From the NCBI GenBank assembly GCA_002371115.1, contig DFFY01000106.1, positions 8,183-14,047 of the forward strand: a stretch of DNA of 5,865 bases. The letters are read 5' to 3'. Positions 1-3,982 of the stretch are shown here, piece after piece. Position 1 is the first letter of the stretch. Every line of letters starts with the position of its first letter. The DNA comes from Bacteroidales bacterium UBA3764. GTDB lineage: Bacteria > Bacteroidota > Bacteroidia > Bacteroidales > UBA932. A program made the position numbers and the translations under genes. The notes beneath the pieces are model-generated. The model searched no databases and had not been told where the DNA came from. It saw only the letters and a program-made list of their open reading frames with translations.

Positions 1-209
1 GGCTCCGGGATGGGAATCCATTCATCCGTCTGGTTGAGTTCCTGCCGGGCGCATTCTTCCACGAATACGGGATAGAGGTCTTCCGGCTTCAAGGGCTCTT
101 TGGTGGCGGGGTTCAGGAAGGGCAGGGGCTTGTTGGGCATCACGGCCTGGATGTTGAAGTAATGGGTGGGGATTTCGCTCTCGGGGAGCAGGTACTTTTT
201 CTGTTTCAT
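1..209 (-). CDS. trpB: TrpB2-type tryptophan synthase beta chain (5' part only)
   Basis: This is the first 69 codons of a gene that runs off the left edge. The N-terminus MKQKKYLLPESEIPTHYF, then MPNKPLPFLNPATKEPLKPEDLYP (residues 24-47 in outline) and the QELNQTDEWIPIPE block at residues 56-69, match from memory the start of Bacteroides TrpB-like PLP enzymes of the TrpB2 class. That class has this N-terminal extension, which canonical TrpB lacks. The family condenses indole with serine to make tryptophan in the cytoplasm. The PLP-binding lysine and the rest of the catalytic domain lie outside the window. The start at 209 is preceded by an A-rich, Shine-Dalgarno-free stretch. The gene lies downstream of a Trp-codon leader peptide and terminator on the same strand, which independently supports a tryptophan role. 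Whether it starts a longer trp operon cannot be seen. Confidence 0.9.
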   Translation of the reverse strand, partial: MKQKKYLLPESEIPTHYFNIQAVMPNKPLPFLNPATKEPLKPEDLYPVFVEECARQELNQTDEWIPIPE

Positions 210-250
210 ATCTGTTTCGTTTTATGTTGTTGTTTTCTTGTTCTTGTTCT
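210..250 (-). promoter_or_regulatory. A-rich translation initiation region of trpB2, no Shine-Dalgarno
   Basis: Read on the minus strand, the bases just before the trpB2 ATG are nearly all A, with some C and G (repeated AACAAG/AACAAC units), and contain no AGGAGG-like motif. Bacteroidota genes commonly rely on A-rich, unstructured upstream sequence rather than Shine-Dalgarno pairing. The stretch separates the two strong repeat hairpins from the start codon, so it probably keeps the ribosome entry site open. Function is inferred from composition. Confidence 0.4.
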
Positions 251-251
251 C

Positions 252-304
252 TGTCGTCCGGACGAAAACTTTTTCTACCCCGCAAGGGGGAGCGAAAAAG
301 TTTT
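252..304. repeat. 53-bp palindrome-hairpin repeat, copy 1
   Basis: This is identical over 53 bases to the copy at 328-380, with a 76-bp period. It contains a perfect 12-bp palindrome, TCGTCCGGACGA (254-265). This is followed by a hairpin whose 11-bp arms AAAACTTTTTC (265-275) and GAAAAAGTTTT (294-304) enclose a second small stem, CCCC-GCAA-GGGG (278-289). It lies in the transcribed leader between the attenuator and trpB2. It resembles an intergenic REP-like element, but no coding capacity or known family is recognised. Confidence 0.85.
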
Positions 305-327
305 GTCTGTTCTTAATCCTTCTCTTT

Positions 328-380
328 TGTCGTCCGGACGAAAACTTTTTCTACCCCGCAAGGGGGAGCGAAAAAGTTTT
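328..380. repeat. 53-bp palindrome-hairpin repeat, copy 2
   Basis: This is the exact second copy of the element at 252-304, with the 12-bp palindrome at 330-341 and hairpin arms at 341-351 and 370-380. The 23-bp spacer between copies (305-327) is T-rich. A few bases beyond the 3' ends of the copies are also alike (305-313 against 381-389), so an older duplicated unit may have been longer. It lies about 18 bp beyond the attenuator terminator in the direction of transcription toward trpB2. Confidence 0.85.
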
Positions 381-397
381 ATCCGTCCTCTCCATAC

Positions 398-428
398 AAA
401 AAATGGCCTGCTGTAAGTCAGCAGGCCA
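398..428 (-). terminator. trp attenuator terminator (3:4 hairpin)
   Basis: On the minus strand a perfect 10-bp stem, TGGCCTGCTG / CAGCAGGCCA (404-413 with 419-428), with a 5-nt loop, is followed at once by six T residues (398-403). That is a textbook intrinsic terminator. On the plus strand the hairpin has no T-run, so it works only leftward, toward trpB2. It sits between a Trp-rich leader peptide and trpB2, and its 5' arm, loop and upper 3' arm can pair instead with an upstream strand. It therefore serves as the conditional terminator of an attenuator. Confidence 0.88.
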
Positions 429-469
429 CCTTTATGTGAACGGAATAACTACGGTGAAGCGACTTACAG
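411..469 (-). promoter_or_regulatory. Antiterminator pairing (2:3) of the trp attenuator
   Basis: CTGTAAGTC (minus strand, 469-461) is exactly complementary to GACTTACAG (419-411), which covers the terminator loop and the top of its stem. The helix can extend by GC/GC (459-460 with 421-422, one bulged base). After a small internal loop it continues through CACC/GGTG (453-456 with 427-430), so it also occupies the terminator's 5' arm. Formation of this structure excludes the 404-428 hairpin and would let transcription continue into trpB2. The pairings were read by eye; no folding energy was calculated. Confidence 0.75.
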
Positions 470-485
470 ACTTTTATTCTGCAAG
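463..485 (-). promoter_or_regulatory. Anti-antiterminator (1:2) hairpin at the end of the leader peptide
   Basis: On the minus strand CTTGCAGA (485-478, the Leu-Ala-Glu codons of the leader peptide) pairs with TCTGTAAG (470-463). This gives eight pairs, one of them G-U, around a 7-nt loop that contains the leader stop codon. The 3' arm is most of the antiterminator strand, so the two are exclusive. A ribosome stalled on the Trp codons at 489-494 would cover the 5' arm and free the antiterminator strand. When Trp is plentiful and the ribosome finishes and leaves, this hairpin can form and favour termination. Confidence 0.65.
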
Positions 486-521
486 GCGCCACCAAGCGTT
501 ATTGACCATGTTCTTTTTCAT
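474..521 (-). CDS. trpL: trp leader peptide with tandem Trp codons
   Basis: This short ORF encodes MKKNMVNNAWWRLAE and stops with TAA. It is too short for ordinary gene calling. Two adjacent TGG codons (residues 10-11, bases 489-494) sit near its end, an arrangement expected by chance only rarely and typical of trp leader peptides. The peptide is probably only a sensor: ribosome stalling at the Trp codons reports low charged tRNA-Trp. The stop codon lies 4 nt before the antiterminator strand and about 46 nt before the terminator stem, a spacing suitable for classical attenuation. A second in-frame ATG (507-509) exists, but the first, followed by lysine codons, is the more natural start. No Shine-Dalgarno is visible. 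The next gene on this strand is a tryptophan synthase beta homologue, which fits the assignment. Confidence 0.85.
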   Translation of the reverse strand: MKKNMVNNAWWRLAE

Positions 522-530
522 ATCCGGATA

Positions 531-561
531 CAAATATGCGGATTAGGATTGAAAAATCAAA
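531..561 (-). promoter_or_regulatory. Probable promoter of the trpL-trpB2 transcript
   Basis: On the minus strand TTTG (561-558) and CATATTTG (538-531) are 19 nt apart. This fits the Bacteroidota primary-sigma pattern TTTG-N19-21-TAnnTTTG with one mismatch (C for T in the -7 element). Transcription would start only a few bases before the leader ATG at 521, giving a very short 5' end. The site starts 16 bp beyond the sdhC stop codon. Confidence 0.45.
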
Positions 562-576
562 GACTTTTTTCAAAAA

Positions 577-1344
577 TTAGAAATTGATGCTGTTGAGCAG
601 GGGCTCCGTCCACTGATGGGAAGCGGTGACGAAGTTGGCTTCCACGTAAGCATTTACGGCGGTGCAGATGAACAGCAGCACAATGCAGGTGCTCACCACA
701 ACGCCAATCACGCGCAGGCGGGGCAGCCATTTCTTGTTATTCCAGCCGATGGTCTGGAACATGCTCCAGAAACCGTGGTTCAGGTGCAGCCACAGGGCGA
801 CGAACCATACGATGTACAGGGCCAGGACCCACCACTGACCGAAGGTGACCATGAGGAGGTAATACGGGTTCTCTGCCTCTCCGCCCATGAATTCCTGCAG
901 TTGCATCTTGGCCCAGAAGTGGGTGAGGTGGAAGCACAGGAAACCGAGGATAACTAGGCCGAGCACGAACATGTTCTTGGCGCTCCAGCTGTCATTCTGG
1001 GCCTTGGAGGCAACCTCATAACGCTTTACGCCGCCGCGGCGCCGGAAGTTCTGGACGCTGAGCCAGATACCATACATGATGTGGATGAGGATACCCAGGG
1101 CCAGAATGGGCACCATGATGTCAATCACGGGAGAGGACATGAAGTCGCAGCCCAGCTGGAACCAGCCGTCACCATGGGAATAGGGCATGCTGTCTGCGGC
1201 AACCTTGCCAAATTTTCCGTGCAGGGAGTCGATGACGGAGAAGAAGTTAATGGTGCCGTGCAGGAGCAAGAAGATAATAAGGAATGCGCCAGAAACGCTC
1301 TGGATGAACTTCTTGCCGATAGAAGAGGTCAGGAAATTAGCCAT
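577..1344 (-). CDS. sdhC: Succinate dehydrogenase/fumarate reductase cytochrome b subunit (SdhC, b558 type)
   Basis: The 255-residue product is the membrane anchor that carries heme b and passes electrons between quinone and the SdhAB/FrdAB catalytic subunits at the inner membrane. Five hydrophobic helices are visible at about residues 15-38, 72-97, 123-145, 163-188 and 211-234. Candidate heme-ligand histidines are H29, H88, H139 or H142, and H187 or H190, within blocks such as LLHGTINFF, GILIHIMYGIWL, FHLTHFWAKMQL and LHLNHGFWS that match Bacteroides FrdC. It is somewhat longer than the roughly 225 residues usual in Bacteroides, with a longer loop at residues 40-70 and a C-terminal tail after helix 5. 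In Bacteroidota sdhC normally heads an sdhCAB operon. Here the next minus-strand element is the trp leader, so sdhA and sdhB must lie elsewhere. Only a weak A/T hairpin follows the stop, and read-through into the trp leader is possible. Confidence 0.93.
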   Translation of the reverse strand: MANFLTSSIGKKFIQSVSGAFLIIFLLLHGTINFFSVIDSLHGKFGKVAADSMPYSHGDGWFQLGCDFMSSPVIDIMVPILALGILIHIMYGIWLSVQNFRRRGGVKRYEVASKAQNDSWSAKNMFVLGLVILGFLCFHLTHFWAKMQLQEFMGGEAENPYYLLMVTFGQWWVLALYIVWFVALWLHLNHGFWSMFQTIGWNNKKWLPRLRVIGVVVSTCIVLLFICTAVNAYVEANFVTASHQWTEPLLNSINF

Positions 1345-1373
1345 TATAGTTCTTTAATTTGTTTTCAAGTATG

Positions 1374-1381
1374 CAAATATA
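1374..1381 (-). promoter_or_regulatory. sdhC promoter -7 element
   Basis: The minus strand shows TATATTTG, a perfect match to the Bacteroidota -7 consensus TAnnTTTG, 29 bp before the sdhC ATG. No TTG is found at the expected -33 distance, so the promoter may be weaker or may need an activator. It lies back-to-back with the pyrH promoter. Confidence 0.55.
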
Positions 1382-1391
1382 GGAATCTTTC

Positions 1392-1422
1392 TTGGATTTT
1401 TCCCACTATTTGGGTACTTTTG
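1392..1422 (+). promoter_or_regulatory. pyrH promoter (TTG-N20-TACTTTTG)
   Basis: TTG (1392-1394) and TACTTTTG (1415-1422) are separated by 20 nt and match the Bacteroidota primary-sigma promoter pattern exactly. Transcription would begin near 1428, leaving an untranslated leader of roughly 15 nt before the ATG at 1444, with no Shine-Dalgarno. Confidence 0.7.
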
Positions 1423-1443
1423 TTGCAAAACTGAAAGCAACTC

Positions 1444-2148
1444 ATGTATAAACGCGTACTACTTAAACTCTCGGGCGAAAGCCTCGGCGGCCCTGCCGGA
1501 AAAGGGCTGGATACAGCCTGGTTGGAAAAATATGCCAAAGAAATAGCTGCAGCGGCCAAGGCGGGCCTGCAAATTGCCATCGTCAATGGCGGCGGAAACA
1601 TCTTCCGGGGCCTGCAGGGCGTGGGCAAGGGCTTCGACCGTGTGGACGGAGACAAAATGGGCATGCTGGCCACCGTCATCAACTCCCTGGCCCTGAGCAT
1701 GTTCATCAAGGCGGAAGGCGTGGAAGCCGTGGTGTTCACCTCCACCCCCATGGAGCCGCATGCCAAATATTATATGCGTGACGACGCCGTAGCCGTCCTG
1801 GAACGCGGCGGCGTGGCGCTCATAGCCGGCGGCACCGGCAACCCCTTCTTCACCACGGACAGCGGTGCAGCCCTCCGCGCGCTGGAAATCGGCGCCGATG
1901 CCCTTCTGAAAGGCACCCGCGTGGACGGTGTCTATACGGCGGACCCGGAAAAGGACCCCTCGGCCGTCAAGTACGAAGAGCTCACCTTCGACGAGGCCAT
2001 CTCCAAGCACCTCAAGGTGATGGACCAGACCGCCTACGCCCTTTGCTCGGACGGCAAGATGCCCATCATCGTCTTTGACATGAACGCCACCGGCAACCTC
2101 ACCAAACTCCTCGGCGGAGAAAAAGTCGGAACTTTAGTACATCCTTAA
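1444..2148 (+). CDS. pyrH: UMP kinase (uridylate kinase)
   Basis: This 234-residue cytoplasmic enzyme phosphorylates UMP to UDP with ATP, the step that leads to UTP and CTP. It is a full-length member of the bacterial amino-acid-kinase-fold family, which is normally hexameric and is unrelated to eukaryotic UMP/CMP kinase. Visible motifs, in order, are KLSGESLGG near the N-terminus (ATP phosphate binding, K8), GGGNIFRG (49-56), the nucleotide-site block DKMGMLATVIN (70-80), GGTGNPFFTTDSGAALRA (129-146, UMP/phosphate binding), DGVYTADP (161-168), MDQTA (193-197) and FDMN (211-214). The start follows closely on a clear promoter. In many bacteria pyrH is next to tsf or frr, but here the next gene encodes a YtxH-domain protein 12 bp downstream, probably in the same transcript. 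Confidence 0.97.
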   Translation: MYKRVLLKLSGESLGGPAGKGLDTAWLEKYAKEIAAAAKAGLQIAIVNGGGNIFRGLQGVGKGFDRVDGDKMGMLATVINSLALSMFIKAEGVEAVVFTSTPMEPHAKYYMRDDAVAVLERGGVALIAGGTGNPFFTTDSGAALRALEIGADALLKGTRVDGVYTADPEKDPSAVKYEELTFDEAISKHLKVMDQTAYALCSDGKMPIIVFDMNATGNLTKLLGGEKVGTLVHP

Positions 2149-2160
2149 TTATATAGACCC

Positions 2161-2517
2161 ATGAAAGCCGAATCTTTGTTAGGTTTTATCACCGGTGCCG
2201 CCCTGGGCGTTTGCGCCGGCATCCTCTTCGCCCCGGAAAAGGGGGAAGTCACCCGTAAGAAACTGATGGACGCTGCGGAAGAAGGTTACGACAACGCTGT
2301 GGAAAGCGCCGGCGAGCTTGCCCACGAAGCCCACGTGCGTTACCGCTATGCCCGCCGCGAGGCCAACAAGCTCAAGAAAACCCTGATGGAGCAGGGCGCG
2401 GAGCTCAAGGAAGAAGCCCGCAAGGCCATCCTGGACCAGCTGGCCAAGCTGGAAGAGTACCTTGCCCAGGCAGAAAAAGAGGCTGCCGCCGCCGAGGTCG
2501 ATGTCCAGGAGGGATAA
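2161..2517 (+). CDS. YtxH domain-containing protein
   Basis: The 118-residue product starts with one glycine-rich hydrophobic segment (about residues 5-24), which runs into LFAPEKGEVTRKKL. This is the G-x3-G...LFAP..G..TR signature of the YtxH family. The remainder is highly charged and alanine/lysine/glutamate-rich without prolines (about 32-112), so it should form a long helix or coiled coil. The family is found in the envelopes of many bacteria and is often linked to stress responses, but it has no defined biochemical role. The short N-terminus before the hydrophobic segment suggests a single-pass membrane anchor with the helical part on one side. The 12-bp gap after pyrH and the terminator downstream place both genes in one operon. 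Confidence 0.85.
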   Translation: MKAESLLGFITGAALGVCAGILFAPEKGEVTRKKLMDAAEEGYDNAVESAGELAHEAHVRYRYARREANKLKKTLMEQGAELKEEARKAILDQLAKLEEYLAQAEKEAAAAEVDVQEG

Positions 2518-2558
2518 TCCCCGTAGAATGGAACAAGCTGAATGTCAGCACATTACTG

Positions 2559-2592
2559 AAAATCGCCTGTGCGGGATTGCGCAGGCGATTTT
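2559..2592 (+). terminator. Intrinsic terminator of the pyrH-ytxH unit
   Basis: A perfect 11-bp inverted repeat, AAAATCGCCTG (2559-2569) and CAGGCGATTTT (2582-2592), is extended by four inner pairs, TGCG/TGCG, two of them G-U. That gives about 15 pairs around the loop GGAT. The T residues that end the 3' arm supply the U-run. By symmetry it could also stop transcription arriving on the minus strand. It lies 41 bp after the YtxH-domain gene. Confidence 0.8.
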
Positions 2593-2621
2593 GCATAAAC
2601 CACTCTAACAGAGTTATTTGC

Positions 2622-2636
2622 ATTTTGCGGCAAAAT
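2622..2636. repeat. 15-bp palindrome ATTTTGC-G-GCAAAAT
   Basis: This is a perfect dyad with 7-bp arms around one central base, 59 bp upstream of the first gene of the sigma operon. Its symmetry would suit a dimeric regulator, but its right arm also forms part of a TAnnTTTG match on the minus strand (TAATTTTG, 2638-2631). No function can be assigned. Confidence 0.35.
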
Positions 2637-2667
2637 TACGTTTAACATTTCCGGTACCATCCCGTCT

Positions 2668-2675
2668 TATTATTG
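2668..2675 (+). promoter_or_regulatory. Possible -7 element for the DUF4252/sigma operon
   Basis: TATTATTG matches the Bacteroidota -7 consensus TAnnTTTG at all but one position and lies 19 bp before the ATG at 2695. No convincing TTG occurs at the expected upstream spacing. The operon may instead use a promoter recognised by its own ECF sigma factor, which could not be identified from one sequence. Confidence 0.3.
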
Positions 2676-2694
2676 CAAGCGCTTGATAAGACAC

Positions 2695-3183
2695 ATGAAA
2701 AAGACAGTTATCACATTACTCTTACTTACGGTCACGTCCCTGGCGGCGTGGGCCGGCAAACCGGAAAAGCTGGAACGGCTGGCCCGGCAGTACAAGGGCG
2801 AAGACGGCTTCGAGATGGTTTCCATCGGCAGGCTGGGCCTGCGCCTGTTCAACGGCATCACCGCCGTCGCCGGTGACCTGGATGCAGGGGAAAAGGAAGC
2901 CTTGAAGGTTTTCAAGGGGCTTAACAAACTCATCGTCATTGACTTTGAAGACATCCCGGCGGCCCGGAAAGCCGCTTTCACCGCCAAAACGGAGAAAATC
3001 CTGAGCGGCATGGACCTTATCCTGGAGGCCAAGGACAACGAGGAGGCCTTCCGGATTTATGGCATTGACGATGGCAAAAACGTCCGCGACTGCATCCTGT
3101 ACAGCAGCGACGGCACGCTCATCGTCACCAAAGGTCGGTTTAACCTGGATTCCATTGGAAAGCTCATGGAAATGGCTCAATGA
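2695..3183 (+). CDS. Exported DUF4252-type protein, first copy
   Basis: The product is 162 residues. It opens with a clear signal peptide (KK, then the hydrophobic stretch VITLLLLTVTSLA, probable cleavage after AWA at residue 20), so it should be in the periplasm or envelope. There is no lipobox cysteine. The mature part alternates short helices and strands. The block at 108-130 (L-I-L-E-A-K-D, then RIYGIDDGKNV) lines up with a similar block in the fourth gene of this operon, so the two are paralogues. Assignment to DUF4252 rests on recalled family resemblance and on the usual position next to an ECF sigma factor in Bacteroidales. Function is unknown. A TTG start at 2683 is possible, but ATG at 2695 gives a standard signal peptide. 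Its stop overlaps the sigma start (ATGA, 3180-3183). Confidence 0.85.
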   Translation: MKKTVITLLLLTVTSLAAWAGKPEKLERLARQYKGEDGFEMVSIGRLGLRLFNGITAVAGDLDAGEKEALKVFKGLNKLIVIDFEDIPAARKAAFTAKTEKILSGMDLILEAKDNEEAFRIYGIDDGKNVRDCILYSSDGTLIVTKGRFNLDSIGKLMEMAQ

Positions 3184-3647
3184 CCGAACGCGCCTTTCAT
3201 ACCGTTTGGCTGCCCCTTCAGGGCCGATTCTACCGCGTAGCTTTCTATCTGCTGGAAGACGAGGCCGATGCCAAGGACGCCGTGCAGGAGCTGTACCTGA
3301 AGCTCTGGACGCTGCGGGACCACCTGGAACTCATCCGCGAGCCCGCCGCCTACGGCTCCCTCCTCATGAAGAACCTGTGCATCGACCGGATTCGCAAGCG
3401 AAAGCCCAGGGAGGCGCTGCGGGAAGACCAGGCCGACGACCCGCCACCGGACCGGCAGCTGGAGCTCAGGGAGGAGCTCAAGGATGTACTGGGAAAGATG
3501 GATGCCCTCCCACCCAATCAACGCAAGCTACTTGGCATGAGAGTGTTACAAGGATTGTCCTACGACGAAATCAGCCAACAGACAGGGCTCAGCCCGCTTA
3601 ACATCAGGGTCCAGATTAGTCTGGCGCGTAAAAAAATCAAGGCATGA
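3180..3647 (+). CDS. ECF-type RNA polymerase sigma factor
   Basis: This 155-residue protein has the two-domain ECF layout. Region 2 (about 10-73) contains FYRVAFYLLEDEADAKDAVQ and ELYLKLW, for core and -10 binding, and ends in NLCIDRIRKRK. After a charged, proline-rich linker (74-97), region 4 (about 100-154) contains LPPNQRKLLGMRVLQGLSYDEI and a helix-turn-helix ending in NIRVQISLARKKIK, for -35 binding. It would redirect RNA polymerase to a small regulon when released from its anti-sigma factor. Start and stop each overlap a neighbour by ATGA, so translation is probably coupled and stoichiometry fixed. No TonB-dependent receptor or SusCD pair lies alongside, so it is not the usual nutrient-uptake (FecI-like) arrangement. 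Cognate promoter and signal are unknown. Confidence 0.93.
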   Translation: MTERAFHTVWLPLQGRFYRVAFYLLEDEADAKDAVQELYLKLWTLRDHLELIREPAAYGSLLMKNLCIDRIRKRKPREALREDQADDPPPDRQLELREELKDVLGKMDALPPNQRKLLGMRVLQGLSYDEISQQTGLSPLNIRVQISLARKKIKA

Positions 3648-3982
3648 AAAAGATTGAAGACATAGAAAAACTGACCACGCAGGACCTCCTTCGCATTGGG
3701 GCCGATGACACCATCCCCGTCCCGGAAGACCTTTCCCTGACGCTTCCCCGCAAGGCGCGGAGAAACTGGAGCATTGCGGCTGCCGCGGCGGTGGTCATCG
3801 GCCTGGGTGGCTGGGCGCTCAGCCGGCCTTCCGCCGCCCCGCAGGACACCTTCGAGGACCCTTATCTGGCCTACGCAGCAGTAGAAAAGGCGCTGGGAAA
3901 AATGTCGGCCACCGTTCAAAACACCGCCGGGAAAGTTGCCCGGGCAGAAACCCTTATTGACGATTTAACTTACTGGAAATGA
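3644..3982 (+). CDS. Small single-pass membrane protein, probable anti-sigma factor
   Basis: The product has 112 residues. A charged N-terminal part (1-41) would be cytoplasmic. One hydrophobic segment (42-59) follows an arginine-rich stop (RKARR), and a C-terminal part of about 50 residues would be periplasmic. That topology, together with a position directly after the ECF sigma gene with an ATGA overlap, is typical of anti-sigma factors. No zinc-binding HxxxCxxC motif is present, so it is not a ZAS-type protein, and no family is recognised with certainty. The C-terminal DPYLAYAAVEKALGKMS segment resembles one I recall in other Bacteroidota proteins encoded beside ECF sigma genes. The anti-sigma role is inferred from position and topology; the protein could instead be a membrane partner of the DUF4252-type proteins. 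Confidence 0.85.
   Translation: MKKIEDIEKLTTQDLLRIGADDTIPVPEDLSLTLPRKARRNWSIAAAAAVVIGLGGWALSRPSAAPQDTFEDPYLAYAAVEKALGKMSATVQNTAGKVARAETLIDDLTYWK

Noticed and set aside
22..285. Second minus-strand open frame over the trpB2 start
   Set aside because: It lies in another frame from the recognisable TrpB2 N-terminus and extends through a hairpin repeat. The product is arginine/proline-rich, as expected for a shadow frame.
252..380. CRISPR-like direct repeats
   Set aside because: Only two copies of a 53-bp unit with a 23-bp T-rich spacer and strong internal hairpins. The repeat is too long and the array too short, and no cas gene is present.
162..546. Plus-strand open frames across the trp leader and repeats
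   Set aside because: They run antisense to trpB2, cross the two hairpin repeats and the attenuator terminator, and encode low-complexity F/V-rich or repeat-derived residues with no recognisable family.
551..576. A/T-rich hairpin after sdhC as a terminator
   Set aside because: The stem is only about six A-T-dominated pairs and overlaps the promoter of the trp leader. It is too weak to call.
2405..2623. Minus-strand frame opposite the YtxH gene end
   Set aside because: It passes through the terminator hairpin and is antisense to a recognised gene. The product is composed of G/P/R-rich segments with no family resemblance.
2683..2694. TTG start four codons upstream of the first DUF4252-type gene
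   Set aside because: The ATG at 2695 gives a standard signal peptide beginning MKKT. The added residues LIRH serve no visible purpose, and no ribosome binding site favours TTG.
3059..3601. Plus-strand frame across the DUF4252/sigma junction
   Set aside because: It overlaps two well-supported genes in another frame and gives an arginine/glycine/proline-rich product typical of GC-rich shadow frames.
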